Origin: Ryuthela nishihirai
Taxonomy: Eukaryota > Arthropoda > Arachnida > Araneae > Heptathelidae
Direction: 5' to 3'
Length of the DNA stretch: 64,000 bases
Assembly: GCA_038380435.1 (NCBI GenBank)
Contig: JAWZYU010000028.1
Span: 27,698,201 to 27,762,200, forward strand
The translations under genes were made by a program, and so were the position numbers. A model generated the notes under the pieces. The model ran no database searches and was not told where the DNA came from. It saw nothing but the letters and a program-made list of their open reading frames with translations. Shown here piece by piece: positions 10,251 to 20,870 of the stretch (the stretch's first letter is position 1; the number at the start of each line of letters is the position of its first letter).

Positions 10251-10970
10251 TCGTAATCTGCAGCTCCCAGCTTCTTATTCCACCTGGCCAGCTTTAAGAT
10301 TGCTTTCCGCTAACCCTCAACCTGTCCTCGGTGAGAAAGGGACACCAATGGGATTGAAAAAGCCGCCATCCTATAGATGGGACGTTAAGCCGTGTCTCCT
10401 TGTGCGGCAGAGACCTAACCAGTGCATTTTGGATTGTTTTACCTGTGAGTGGCGACTTTTCCCCCACACAATGGGCTAAATGGCCAGGTCAAAAGGACTC
10501 GAGGGCTCAGAGAAGGTTGATGAAAGCGACTCACTGAACAGAAATTAGATGGTTGCCTCCCATCAAGGGCACTCAGCGTGTTCTATAAATTGCACAGAAT
10601 ATGGCCCTCCTGCACATGCGGCAATGGCTTTACTTCCTATCCGATTGCCTGTTGCAATTCCAAGTCTATCAGTGGCCCCTACTGACCGAGGGCAGGGCAA
10701 GGGTTTTGAGAAGATAATTCTGAATGCTGGTCAAGGTTGGTTTCGAACTGGGAAATGCAGATAGCGAGCTTGTCGCGCTACCGACTGAGTCACCTCCACC
10801 CTCTTCCCACGTTGAAGAACATGTTGGATAGTTTTAATGGGATACTTCTATCTGTCTTCTGCCTAGTGGGTCCCCTCCCATGCATCCCCAAGCCCTTGGG
10901 GTCCTCGTGACCTTGCTATTTAGTCCACTGCATGGAAATAAGGGCCGGCCAGAGGTAAAAACAACTCAGC
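10251..10970 (+). mobile_element. SINE-A copy interrupted by a second SINE-A
   Basis: A plus-strand SINE-A runs 10251-10425 (B-box region decayed, then CCGCCATCC..GGGACGTTAAGCCGTG) and resumes at about 10803 with CACGTTGAAGAACATGTTGG to the end of the body at about 10970 (AGAGGTAAAAACAACTCAG). The gap is filled by an opposite-orientation copy. Confidence 0.75.
10426..10802 (-). mobile_element. SINE-A copy nested in the previous one
   Basis: Full-length, from the tail (GGATTGTTTTACCTGTGAG) to the head (CGCTACCGACTGAGTCACCT), inverted relative to its host. The break in the host falls at GTGCA/CACGTT. Confidence 0.8.
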
Positions 10971-11279
10971 TTTTACACACTACGATTTTATTAAGTCTTT
11001 TGTTGCTGTCTATACGAATAAGCTCAAGTCTAGAATCATACATATTCCTAAACGCCTTTCGACTTCGTACTCTTTCATCGGTATCGTTCCTGTTTCACCG
11101 AAGGATTAATGAAACCATTGTGCATTTAATAAATTCTAAAGACAACTGATCTGTACATCCAAATATTGGTCAGCAGTGATTTACTCTTGTAACTAAATTC
11201 AAAGAGGGGATAAATTTGTTGGAACATTGCACTGGGTTTCTGGGAAGCAAATTTGAATTTGGACCCACATCTCTGAGAT
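10971..11279. other. No gene recognised
   Basis: An 89-codon open frame at 10880-11149 has no motifs and begins inside SINE sequence, so it is treated as fortuitous. Confidence 0.4.
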
Positions 11280-11396
11280 GTATGCCAGAAATGGCATGTA
11301 TCATGGTTGCCAGATCACCAATTTCTTTAAAAAATCGTTGCCAGATATTTTTCTGAATTCCGTAATCAACCATAGTGTTCGGATACTTTTTTGAGC
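11280..11396 (+). mobile_element. Tc1-type MITE half (CAGTCGCTCAAAAA end)
   Basis: GGTTGCCAGATCACCAATTT ... TTTTTTGAGCGACTG followed by TA. The same terminal sequence is at 28024-28136 and in a complete palindromic copy at 62665-62876. Confidence 0.6.
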
Positions 11397-11938
11397 GACT
11401 GTACGTGAAAGGTTTGCAACGCAGAGTGATTAACGTGCTTATCTACGGATCAAAGGGACCAAGGTTTGAGCTCCGGATAAGCCATCGATGTTTCTTTTTT
11501 TCTGCTCTCATTCTGATGAGCTCTCATCCACTCTCAGATCTCCATGGCGTATTGCATTTTCAAGCTCGGGGTAGATTAAGGTATCTGAAGGCTGAAGTGC
11601 AAACGGGGTTGCTGAAAAAACGTGATTCGACCCCTACTAGGTACACTCCATGTCTCCTAGGTACATGTTATGTCTGGCATGCGTCTGGATGAAGTGGTTT
11701 TCCAATCTGGCATTCTTTGTAGTGTAGCTGTCAAAAATCCCATTATATACGTAGGAATATTTAGGATTAAGCTAAGTAAAAACACGACGTGTATATAAGT
11801 AATAGATTATACTGATTATGAAACATTTCGTTAAATAAAATGTTAAAAAAAAATAGTCTTTTGACTGTTTTGAACCCCCATGAATGTCGGGGATCTCTCT
11901 CTCTCGAGAACCTCACCTCATGCATCTATTCGGTAATC
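11397..11938. other. No gene recognised
   Basis: The 105-codon open frame at 11375-11692 starts inside the MITE half and has no motif. The rest is AT-rich. Confidence 0.4.
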
Positions 11939-11951
11939 CGCACTGTCTAGG

Positions 11952-12329
11952 GGATGGTTCAGTCGGTAACACACCAGGCTCGTAATCTGCAATTCCCAGG
12001 TTCGAGTCCCAGCTGGGTCAACGTTGAGATTTATCTCCGCAAAATTCCTCGCCCTGCCCACGGTCAGTAGGGGACACCGATGGGCTTCGAAAGGCCGCCG
12101 TCTGTCGGATGGAACGTTAAGAAGTGGCCCCGTGTGAGGGAGAGCTCATACCCTGTGCACATTAAAGAACACGCTAGATGGCCTTGACGGGAGGCTACTA
12201 TCTGTCTACCAACAGCTGTTCCAGTGGGTCTCCTCCCCCAACCTTCTCTGAGCCTTCGGGGTCCTTGTGACCTGGCCATTTAGCCCATGGTGGGCAAAAA
12301 AGTGCCGCTCAGATGTAAAACAACCCAAC
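11952..12329 (+). mobile_element. SINE-A, full length, 13-bp target duplication
   Basis: Flanked by CGCACTGTCTAGG at 11939-11951 and 12330-12342. A box TGGTTCAGTCGGTAACA, anticodon-arm CCAGGCTCGTAATCTG, B box GGTTCGAGTCC (about 11999), body, tail GTAAAACAACCCAAC. At 378 bp it defines the element ends. Confidence 0.95.
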
Positions 12330-12342
12330 CGCACTGTCTAGG

Positions 12343-12385
12343 ATCTTGTCAGATCTCTGTACAAGCAGCTTCTTGAGGAGTCATT
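12343..12385 (+). mobile_element. SINE-B 3'-end fragment
   Basis: GTCAGATCTCTGTACAAGCA followed by GCTTCTTGAGGAGT matches the last 40 bp of SINE-B (CAGACCTCTGTGGCAAGCAG...). Confidence 0.65.
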
Positions 12386-12776
12386 ACATTTTAATTTTCG
12401 CTGTACGGCAAAAAATAAGGATGTGTGGATCATGAAACGCTAGGTGAATATTACCTGTGATGTTCAAAGAAATCAGTGGGGTGTGTTTCTGCTGGTCATT
12501 AAAATTAAAGCACTTATTTGAAATATTTAGATCGATGGAATCTCGTTCATTGTCGAAGTCTAAACTGTGGGGACTTTGGGATCAGGGATATCAGCAAAGA
12601 AGTGCAAAAAAGTCATATACCCTCAAAGTGAGCTTACCAGAGGGAGATACGTCACTCGAGAAATCTTATGTCCAAAAACCTGTCTCGGTTCCCTGGTGGA
12701 AAATCAGAATATCTTTCACGGGGAAAGGTACTCGACAAAAGAGTACTTTTCCCAGGTGTATAAAAAATATTAACAT
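12386..12776. other. No gene recognised
   Basis: Open frames at 12457-12786 and 12567-12773 overlap, have no motifs, and are not flanked by convincing splice sites. Confidence 0.4.
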
Positions 12777-12935
12777 TATTGGATAATTTCCAGGTTATGC
12801 CAATGGGAATCAAATATATAAGCTCCATAACTTCTAAAATATCCATATGGTGAGAAAAATAGTCTAAAACATGCTGTTTGTGATACGATTTACTGTCGGT
12901 TCAAGATCAAATTTTTATTTCACCGTTACCTCCGT
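12777..12935. mobile_element. Fragment of the foldback MITE family (FB-1)
   Basis: CAATGGGAATCAAATATATA followed by AGCTCCATAACTTCTAAAAT matches an arm of the palindromic element at 17748-18318. Confidence 0.5.
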
Positions 12936-13195
12936 GTGCTAGAAAGGTTAAAATTAAGACTGCAAATAATTTTCAATGCAGATATTTTCACGGATAATAC
13001 TAAATTTCGATCCCTGCGTGTCGTTCAGAAACAAATTGAGGGTCGAGAAATCAAGAGGAAATGGCGAATGATTTCTGATTACATTCTATTACGAAAAGTT
13101 AACAGACACTTTAATGCTCTGTGACCGAAAAGACACATTCAAAGCTCCTCACTTTTAAAATAAGCCTTATTCGGAAAAACAGATCCCCAGAAATC

Positions 13196-13445
13196 AGGGA
13201 CGGATCTAGAGAGGGGGGAGTAAGGGGGCCTTTCCCCTTTTATTTGAGAATGCTGGTAAGGGTAATGGGGGCAAATAATTATTAGACTTGTGCATATTTC
13301 ACTCATTTTTAAACCTTATTTTTAAAAACATGTAAAACGAAGATTGGAAACACTGCAAAAAAAAAATCCAGTCCTTTTCCTGGCTTGATTGCATCGTTTG
13401 CACCCACCACTTTTTTTTCCCCTACATCCAGATCTGACAGAGATG
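13196..13445 (+). mobile_element. MITE-S, copy 1
   Basis: Begins GGACGGATCTAGAGAGGGGG, contains AATGCTGGTAAGGGTAATGG and GACTTGTGCATATTTCACTC, and ends with CTACATCCAGATCTGACAGA, an inverted version of its start. Copies: 14285-14585, 43118-43690, and the founder of the 85-bp satellite at 41226-43016. Confidence 0.65.
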
Positions 13446-13479
13446 AATTTAAAATCTGATCCAAACCTCTCGAAATCTC

Positions 13480-13841
13480 AATTTTCAACAATATTCGCCT
13501 AATATTTCAAGAATTATCGAAACTGGAATATTTAACAGCAGACGATGTTCTTTACATTATTCTTAAACGTTTTGTTTTTTCAATTGACTAAGATTGAAAA
13601 ATGCTTAACCAAATTTTAAATATTGCATTCATATTAGTGAATGATTTATTATAACTGTTGCATTTTATCTTGTGAAGTATATTTTCACGAGTAGAAAAAG
13701 CTGCGGTTAAAATGTTTCAACTTCCATAACTCTTAAAATATTAAACGAATATTGCGGAAAATAGATTCTTAGCTATGAGTGATATCTTCAATTTATATCC
13801 ATTAAAATCTTCCCATAAGAACTTATTTTCAAAGTTAAGAA
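13480..13841. mobile_element. Foldback MITE family FB-1, partial
   Basis: Two arm-like segments (TCAACAATATTCGCCTAATA near 13486; AACTTCCATAACTCTTAAAA near 13720) in opposite orientation match FB-1. The outer ends are degraded. Confidence 0.5.
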
Positions 13842-13853
13842 ACTTTAAATGTG

Positions 13854-14232
13854 GGTTGGGTTGTTTTACACCTGAGTGGCACTTTTTTGCACACAATGGG
13901 CTAAATGGCCAGGTCACATGGACCCCGAAGGTTAAGAGTGGTTGGAGGAGGGGACCCACTAGAACAGCTGTTAGGAGACAGATGGTAGCCTCCCGTCAAG
14001 CTCCAGTGTGTTCTTAACGTGCACAGGCTATGGCTCTCCCATTAGGATATATAGATCCACGTCCCATCCGACAGACGGCGGCCTTTCCAAGCCCATCGGT
14101 GTCGCCTACTGACCGTGGACAGGGCTGGGAGTTTTACAGAGATTAATCTCAACGCTGACCCAGCTGGGAATCGAACCTGGGAACTGCAGATTACGAGTCC
14201 TGCGCACTTACCTACTGAGCCACCCCCGTCCC
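13854..14232 (-). mobile_element. SINE-A, full length, 12-bp target duplication, with a foreign patch
   Basis: Flanked by ACTTTAAATGTG at 13842-13853 and 14233-14244. Tail, body and head (TACTGAGCCACCCCCGTCCC) are all present. At 14041-14058 the usual SINE sequence (GCACACGGGGCCACGGCTTA) is replaced by ATTAGGATATATAGATCC, a block otherwise found in the G-tailed element. Confidence 0.92.
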
Positions 14233-14284
14233 ACTTTAAATGTGACTTTCTATTCACCTAACATGACAGTGTTCAGTTATTTTG

Positions 14285-14585
14285 TTTAATATAGTTCAAG
14301 GCCGTATCTAAGGGGCGAAGAAGGAAGAGCGACATGCTTGACGGATCTCGTGCTTCCTGGCCCCTTTGATGCTTCCTCGGCTCTTCCCCACTTTTTTATA
14401 ATGCTAATAAGGGTAATAGAAGCAAAAATTATATAACTTAGGCATTTTAAGCCTTTTGTAAGAAATTTTTAAACACCAGATCTAAAATATTGTAGAGCAA
14501 TGGAAATCCAGTCTCTTGATCGTGACCCCCCCCCCCCACCCTGCCCCCCTTTTTTTTAGATTCTGACCTTTTTTAGATTCTTTTA
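14285..14585 (+). mobile_element. MITE-S, copy 2
   Basis: Diverged: AAGGCCGTATCTAAGGGGCG at the start, AATGCTAATAAGGGTAATAG, then GCAATGGAAATCCAGTCTCT and a long C-run, in the same order as copies 1 and 3. Confidence 0.6.
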
Positions 14586-14780
14586 TATATATATATTGCT
14601 ACTAAATACTTGAGTGATAGGATATGTGGTAGGGTCAATAACGTATTACTGGAGGCCTACCACTCACCAACTACCTATTGATCACTGGTTCCATAGTTTA
14701 TAAATATGTGTTATAAAGTGATTTAAGTAAATTTTAATATTTATTTTAATAATATAAATATTTGTTAAGAATATGCATAC

Positions 14781-14895
14781 GTAGAAATGCTAGTGAACCT
14801 GCTCTCGGCCACAAATATTCTCGGATCGTGACCCAATTCCTTCAGTCTTCGATGGTAATCTCCTCCTCGAAATCGTAAATTTCTGTCTTTGGAAT
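14781..14895 (-). CDS. DEG/ENaC channel gene 1, exon 3, with an apparent 1-base deletion
   Basis: Minus strand, after acceptor TTCTCTTTCGCTCTAG. In phase 0, as left by exon 2, it reads IPKTEIYDFEEEITIED and then hits TGA at about 14843. Moving the frame by one base gives LKELGHDPRIFVAESRF, which is the (E)LGHxxxxFVxxCxF block of DEG/ENaC extracellular domains. With one base restored the exon leaves in phase 2, exactly what exon 4 needs, with the donor at GTATGC (14780-14775) or at GTTCAC (14798-14793, ending the exon at 14799). The position where the family has a conserved cysteine codes for serine (AGC). So this is either a decaying gene or an assembly/sequence error at 14843. Confidence 0.65.
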
Positions 14896-14929
14896 CTAGA
14901 GCGAAAGAGAAAGTAAGCATGAGACTGAA

Positions 14930-15335
14930 ATCAAATCAAATTTATGAAGAATGTTTATGACACCATTATGAAGATTATTTGTGAAGATTGTTTCTGATAC
15001 CAGCAGTAGAACGCATCCTTTTATCGGCAGGGCTTCGATAACCTGATGGCTTTGACAAGTGTCCCAACAAGTCTGATGACTACGTGGAATAATAATAGAC
15101 AAATGTTGAGACTGCATATGTACAACTGATCTTAATTAATGCAATCTATCAGGAACATTCTGTTGCAAACTTAATGCCATCATAACTTGTATTCCAGTAA
15201 AAGCCCTTCTAAATTTATCGAATTTATGAAGAATATCCCTAATAGTGTTTATGGAGATTACTTCTGATACCAGGAGCCGGACGTGTCCTTCTGCGGCGGA
15301 ACAGAATATTTTTAATACAATTATACACACTCGTC
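14930..15335 (-). repeat. Imperfect duplication of about 100 bp, unknown content
   Basis: Two related blocks (TTCATAAATTTGATTTGATT / TTCATAAATTCGATAAATTT with TGGTATCAGAA upstream) at about 14935-15020 and 15205-15290, same strand. Open frames through both lack known motifs. Confidence 0.4.
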
Positions 15336-16239
15336 ATGTTTTTCCCCATAATTGGACATTACTGACCAAGTTAAAAGATATTCATTCATATGAAAAGGTA
15401 ACTAAAAAAATTTAAAGACCATTAAAGAGGGAAAAAATTTAAAAATAAAAAAACTAGTAAAATAACAGCCTCTAACGAACATAGGATGCTCATTTTCAAA
15501 GAGATGGAAATTTTTTTATTTTACACCTTCAGTACCCTATAAAAACGAGGAAATATGAATGGATGATTGCAAAAATGCAAATTGTAATGTTTATACAACA
15601 TCAAAGAATTTTTCATTATATGTTAAAACCAGATAAGTTGCGTTCCTCCATCCTTCCTTGTGATTAATCCGGGGGTAGATCATTTGCTCCGAATGTAAAC
15701 ATCTTGGTCATTAACTCTACCATCAAAAATTGAAATTTCTGGCATTAATTGATTGTTTGCAATATTCGTTTAAAGTTACGAAGTTACGGACCTTTCGAGA
15801 TTTTCCACCGTTACTGGTCGCTTTTAAAGCTATTGAGAGATTTGGAAGATGCAAATCATAGTATTTAATCAATATCAATCTGGGGGGAGGTGATGTTATC
15901 TAAAATCATCCTCCCCCAAATGAATGAATAAATAAATGTTCATTTATTTCCGAAGGCAACATTGATGTCTACAGACAGAGATATGACAAGTAAAAGTACA
16001 AGTTCATATTTTTAAAAAGCCACGAGCTAAAAACATGTTATTGCGCTATTTGACTAAAATAACTTTACAAAAATTGAAATTACTGGAAAATATCCTGATC
16101 TGTTCCACTCCAATCCTAACCCCCTCTCTTGCAGTTATTTTTTTCTAAATATCTGTGTAGAGGTATTTGAATTTTTCTAAATGTCAGTAGTTTCTATAAT
16201 GACAGTTCTGGCACGATGTTAGTTTAGGGTGTTCTACAC
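15336..16239. other. No gene seen
   Basis: AT-rich, no repeat or exon recognised; presumed intron of the channel gene. Confidence 0.5.
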
Positions 16240-16560
16240 TGCCCTATCAAAATATTAGATTTTCTTTAATATAACATGGCAGTTATCTCACTTCGAATCT
16301 CTATAACATCTAAAATATGCATTTAATGGAAAAATGTGCTGATACTAAATTAAAGATTATAATTAAATATGTTCAAATATATATTTTCTACAATAGTCGT
16401 TCATTATTTAAAGAGTTATTAGAAACTTGAACATTTAGAAATAAATTATCTTGTTTTAAAAATAATTCATAAGTGCCTGATTTTGAAATAATCATGATGC
16501 AAAACTTCTAAAATGTATATTTATTTTATTAAATGATTTGAAACAATATTTGTTATTTAG
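16240..16560. mobile_element. Foldback MITE family FB-1, partial
   Basis: AATATAACATGGCAGTTATC, TCTCTATAACATCTAAAATA and TCGTTCATTATTTAAAGAGT in the same order as an FB-1 arm. Confidence 0.5.
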
Positions 16561-16654
16561 GTTTCAATCCGCATAAATGAATCCACAGCTCATAATTTAT
16601 TTACTAAGCATTATTAATCAACAGGATGAAGATGGGCATAGATGAAAAATTGTC

Positions 16655-16740
16655 TTGAGCCGGGTTGGATCTGAACCCACGGCCTCCTGATGACATGTCA
16701 GAGAGTCATTGAGGGTAACTTGATTGCCCAGAGGTATGTG
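16655..16740 (-). mobile_element. tRNA-like SINE-C fragment
   Basis: On the minus strand GGGTTCAGATCC (B box, about 16665-16676) is preceded by CTGACATGTCATCAGG, the anticodon arm shared by tRNA-like sequences at 22645, 23220 and 40960. The A box is weak. Confidence 0.5.
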
Positions 16741-16787
16741 GATATCATTCTGAATCCTGTGGTCTTACCACTTCTGCAGAGCATGAC

Positions 16788-17122
16788 AAACTCCACATTC
16801 CAGCACGATAATCCCAGACCACCTACCGCATGCATAGCTCAATAGTGTCTTCAAGCTTTTCCCTGTTCTACCATAGCCATCCCAGTTGCAGAATCTATCG
16901 CCGATTGAGCACATCTGGGACATCATGAAATTATCTCTAAGAACAAAACTGATTCCAGTGCGTAACGTGACGGATCCTCGGGTGAACGTGCAGCAAATAT
17001 GGAGATCCATAGAGCAGGACAACATTAGAAACGTTTTTGATTCGCTAATTGAATTAATGCTGCAAAAGGAGGCCAAACCTCGTACTCATGCTATTCTCTT
17101 ATCCACGTATCTGCCTCACTGA
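16788..17122 (+). pseudogene. Tc1-like transposase relic, C-terminal DDE part
   Basis: TTCCAGCACGATAATCCCAG codes for FQHDNPRP, the second catalytic Asp block of Tc1 transposases. After a stop and a frameshift the 16886-17122 frame gives NLSPIEHIWDIMK, the SPIEHxWD block with the third acidic residue, then IWRSIEQDNIRNVFDSLIEL and the usual C-terminus. The N-terminal HTH half is absent. Confidence 0.8.
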
Positions 17123-17266
17123 ACAGGCTGCAAATGTGATCATTTGTTACTTACTCTACCTTTTATCACTTCGCTTTGCATCGTAAGCACACCATTCCTA
17201 GTGGTGAGGAATGTTTTGATGAGGAATGCATTATAGGCAAGCTAGTGACGTGTATTTTCCGTATAA

Positions 17267-17597
17267 GGTTGGGTTAGTTTGCTTTACTTCTGAGCAGCAC
17301 TTTTTTTGCACACAATGAGCTAAATTGGCAGGTTATAAGGACCATGAATGTTTGGAGAAGTTTGGGGGAGGGAACCCACTTGACAGCTGCTAGGAGACAT
17401 ATAATAGCCTCCCATCAAAGCCATCCAGCATATTCTTTAATGTGTACATGGGGCCATGGCTTTCAAAACCCATCGATGTCTCCTACTGACTGAGAGTTTA
17501 GCGGAGATAAATCTCAACGTTGGCCCTGGTGAAACTCGCACTGGGAGCTGCACATTACGAGCCTGGGTTGCTACCAAATGAGCCACCCTTGCCTCAC
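17267..17597 (-). mobile_element. SINE-A copy, near full length
   Basis: Tail AGGTTGGGTTAGTTTGCTTT, body with several small deletions, head to ACCAAATGAGCCACCC. Confidence 0.85.
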
Positions 17598-17747
17598 AAA
17601 TAATCGGTCCCTAAAAAAAGGATACATTTGGAAAAGGAAAAAGAAATAAAAACGAACCTTGTCGAAATTTCGGAAGCTGCTTAACCACATGCAGAATAGG
17701 TTATTCCAAAACGTTTCAATCTTCAAATTTGCCAACATATATAGATA

Positions 17748-18318
17748 CACTAGTTTCCATAAATTAAGAAAAATTCCTTTGTTAAGTCAATGGGAAGCTA
17801 TCATCAAAGCTCTATAACTTATAAAATAAATTCTTTTGCTTCGAAAAATATGATTACAGATAAAGATCTCAATCAAATAAATCAGTATCTCGATTTTCAA
17901 AAACATTCGTTCAGTATTTAATGAGTTATGGAAGTTTGAATATTTAAGACCAGCAATGCCAGTCATAAGAAACTTATACAAAACTGAAGAATAGTGAAAG
18001 AATTTTTTACATAAAGATCTAAATTACAAACTCATTTTATTAAACACTTTGATACAATATTTATTGCTAAGTTTTAACTAACTTCTGAAGTCAATTTTTG
18101 AGGCTGGCATTGTTATCGCTAAATATTCAAACTTCCATAACTCATTAAATACTGAACGAATATTGTTGAAAATTGAGATATTGATTAATTTGATTGAGAT
18201 TTTTTATCTGCAATCACATTTTTTCAAACAGATATAAACTTATTTTAGAAGTTAAGAGCTTTGACGTTAGCTTCCTATTGACATAACAGGGATTTTCCTT
18301 AATTTATGGAAACCAGTG
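17748..18318. mobile_element. Foldback MITE FB-1, complete, TA target duplication
   Basis: A 571-bp palindromic element with ends CACTAGTTTCCATAAATTAA and, inverted, CACTGGTTTCCATAAATTAA, flanked by TA on each side (17746-17747, 18319-18320). Arms are about 200 bp around a central 150-bp spacer. The TA duplication suggests mobilisation by a Tc1/mariner transposase. Partial relatives occur at 12.8, 13.5, 16.2, 26.8 and 30.0 kb. Confidence 0.75.
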
Positions 18319-18908
18319 TATTAGTCATATTGCCCACGTTGCTCGCACTTTAACGTATATTAAGCGACTCAGACTAGCAAGCTTTCAACCTACTTCCTAA
18401 AGGATGCGTGGACACTCGTTTAGATCCGTGATGACTTCACTGGTGGCGAAAACTTTCGGCTCCCTGTGATTCTATAGACACTTGACTGATCTGTCCCGAA
18501 TTTGATGAGGTGGTTCCATTTGCATGTTTCTGCATAGGATGTAGATATCGGAGTCCTAGTTGTGGTGGGTCGAGATTAAACAGGCTGCAAGTGACCGAAA
18601 TCTCAGGGGGCGCTGCAGTCGCCTACTTCATTAATGAAGCGTTTCATGTTTTGAATGGAGTAGTATGTTATCAATAGGGAGAGTTAGCAATGGATAAACG
18701 TTTCGTACCCAACTTTTAGTGGAGGTCCTACGTTTATGGGTTTAAAAAGCATAAGATGCATTAAGTTACAATGCGATGAAGCTATAGGTGAAATTTGGTG
18801 GTCCTAGTTCTCACCGTTCAAGAGGAGTTCTCGAAAAAACAGACAGAAAAAGAAACAAACTTTATTGATATAAATTGTTAGCTATATAATAAAGCACAGA
18901 TTCGTTAC
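18319..18908. other. No gene seen; presumed intron
   Basis: A stretch at 18555-18615 faintly resembles the middle of the G-tailed element but the match is too weak to call. Confidence 0.4.
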
Positions 18909-19032
18909 CTTAAAATTTTCATCAGTAACATTCTCTACGCAATAGTAGGGATATAAGTTGCAGAAATTTGTCATGTTTTGCGGTGTTTCACAGTCATCGG
19001 GATATTTGTCACAAAATTTTGATCTCATGATG
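18909..19032 (-). CDS. DEG/ENaC channel gene 1, exon 2 (cysteine-rich start of extracellular domain)
   Basis: Minus-strand exon of 124 nt between TTGTTTTTCAG and AAG/GTAACG. One base completes the codon left by exon 1, then 41 codons follow, ending in phase 0. It encodes IMRSKFCDKYPDDCETPQNM and then four further residues of spacing before the CNLYPYYC motif, the first cysteine cluster of invertebrate DEG/ENaC channels just outside TM1, plus one N-glycosylation site each in NMT and NVT contexts. Four cysteines are present. Joining to exon 1 restores the S-I-x-R-S motif that commonly follows FCxxN in this family. Confidence 0.9.
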
Positions 19033-19400
19033 CTGAAAAACAATAAGTATTTTAGTATTAGACTTGTCTTTACGTAGAGAAAGCATATTTATTGCTTTTC
19101 ACTAAAGACCTACGTGGAATAGAGAAATTAAAAAGATATAAAAGACATTCTTCTGCAGTCAATTTTTCATTCAGTGAAAGCTAATCTTCTGATAATCTAA
19201 TAAAATATACTTCGACTTATAGTCAATTGATAATTTTCTTTCTCCTATAGAAACCGGTTTCGTTACTCACTGAGAGAAATAACGTGTTATTATTTCTTTA
19301 TGTTTACGGGTAGAGAGCGCTATTGTACTATAGGTAAATGGTTATAAAACCACAGTTTGGGAGGATCATGTATTTAAATTGTAAGCATAATTTAATACTT

Positions 19401-19461
19401 TTCGGAACGATTTTCTTCAGCTACCTCCGAAAAGAGGTAGCTGAAGAAAAATCGTTCCGAA
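19401..19461. repeat. Perfect-type hairpin, 26-27-bp arms
   Basis: Arm TCGGAACGATTTTCTTCAGC...TC (19402-19427) is repeated inverted at 19434-19460 with a 6-base loop and one extra T. See findings on snap-back duplications. Confidence 0.8.
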
Positions 19462-19673
19462 GACTATGGTACTCAGAACCATATATCGGGAAGAAAGGTG
19501 AAATGTCGGCAGAAAAAGAAATGAGAATTCGTAAAAGGTCAGTGGCGACGAAAAAGTTGTGAACCACTGGAGTAAACGAGTGTTTCGTCATATCTTCCGA
19601 AAGCAAGGACCGTATGCAACCAGTTATGCTTCAAATGAAAGCTTGGGACACTAGCATTGATACGATGGAAGGT

Positions 19674-19765
19674 ATGTATGTATGCATGTATAATGCATAT
19701 TTATGTATGCATGTATGCATTGTACATATACATGCATACACACACACATACATATCCACTCCTCA
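19674..19765. repeat. TATG/CATA microsatellite
   Basis: Imperfect TATG, ATGC and ACAC repeats. Confidence 0.85.
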
Positions 19766-19789
19766 AGCAGTCATGATCTATGAAGAACC

Positions 19790-20180
19790 AACCACACTCT
19801 GTGTTTTAATTCTCGAAACTCGTCTGCCCACCTCATTCTAGATATCCTCCCTCTTTTCCTGAGGCCGTTAGCCACACTATTCATAATCCTATTCGCTAAT
19901 CTGCAGCTATTCATATGGGTAATATGTCCAAACCGACACAGTCTTCCTTTGCACAAGATGTCGTTCAAAAGTGGTTGATCACTCATTTGCCTAACCTCAC
20001 CTTATCTACCAGGTCAAAATACCAAATGTCCAAGATACTCCACAAGCATCTAGAATCAAAGTCATCATGTTTCCTGTTACCTTGCTTATAAAGTGTCCAA
20101 GTTTCACTATCATAACGATACATTTTGTGCATACAGTAAACTCTCGTAAACTTGTGCTCAAAGGAAACAAAAAACATCGA
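19790..20180 (-). pseudogene. LINE ORF2 C-terminal fragment
   Basis: Minus strand: YDSETWTLYKQGNRKHDDF, CLWSILDIWYFDLVDK, then after a frameshift CRFGHITHMNSCRLANRIM and a GRISRMRWADEFRE end. This order (GSETWTL...RCLRxIL...WxGHxxRM...GRPxxRW) is the C-terminal region of RTE-like and related LINE reverse transcriptases. Confidence 0.7.
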
Positions 20181-20614
20181 ATTATCACATCTGTGCTAAA
20201 AATACGCATAAGCAATTTAAAAACTCGTTATAGAACTAGCAATAGATTCCCACTTACTATAATATTTTTGTTCCTAAATTGCGTAAATAATTATTGCAAC
20301 TTTACTAGTCAGCATCAGGAAATTCTGCATAGCCAAGGAAACAGGGCATAGCCAATAAGAATCACTCTGTCTATCTACAAGCAGTGGGGACAATGCGTAG
20401 CCAGTGATATTCGCTTTGTCCACCTGGAAAGAATCAGCAACTTACCATCACCAGCAACAAAACAAAAAAAAGGGTAAAAAAACTTATCAAAAAACGCAAT
20501 TTGTTTACTTACAAAAGCAGATTTCCTTTAAAGCCATTCTTCAAAAAATTTCGAGATATCGAGGTTACGATGAAAATATAGTTGGAGTTAGAAGAGAGAA
20601 AAGATGCAATAAAC
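20181..20614. other. No gene recognised
   Basis: AT-rich; a GGNATAGCCA(A/G)T phrase occurs several times at 20330-20410 without clear period. Confidence 0.4.
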
Positions 20615-20870
20615 TATGAAGATAAGGAGGAGAAAAATATAGAATATTAAAGAAAAGGAGAAAATGAAATATTATGAAGATAAGGAGGAGAAAAATATAG
20701 AATATTAAAGAAAAGGAGAAAATGAACAAAATTATGAAGATAAGGAGGAGAAAAATATAGAATATTAAAGAAAAAGAGAAAATGAACAATATTATGAAGA
20801 TAAGGAGAAGAAAAATATAGAATATTAAAGAAAAGGAGAAAATGAGCAATATTATGAAGATAAGGCTTCG
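20615..20870. repeat. 60-bp tandem repeat, about 4 copies
   Basis: GAAGATAAGG starts at 20618, 20676, 20736, 20796 and 20856 (periods 58, 60, 60, 60). Purine-rich on the plus strand. The hydrophobic open frames on the minus strand are products of the repeat. Confidence 0.9.

Noticed and set aside
18555..18620. Possible third G-tailed element
   Set aside because: Only a loose resemblance (ACAGGCT...AATCTCAGGGG); no G-run end or target duplication.
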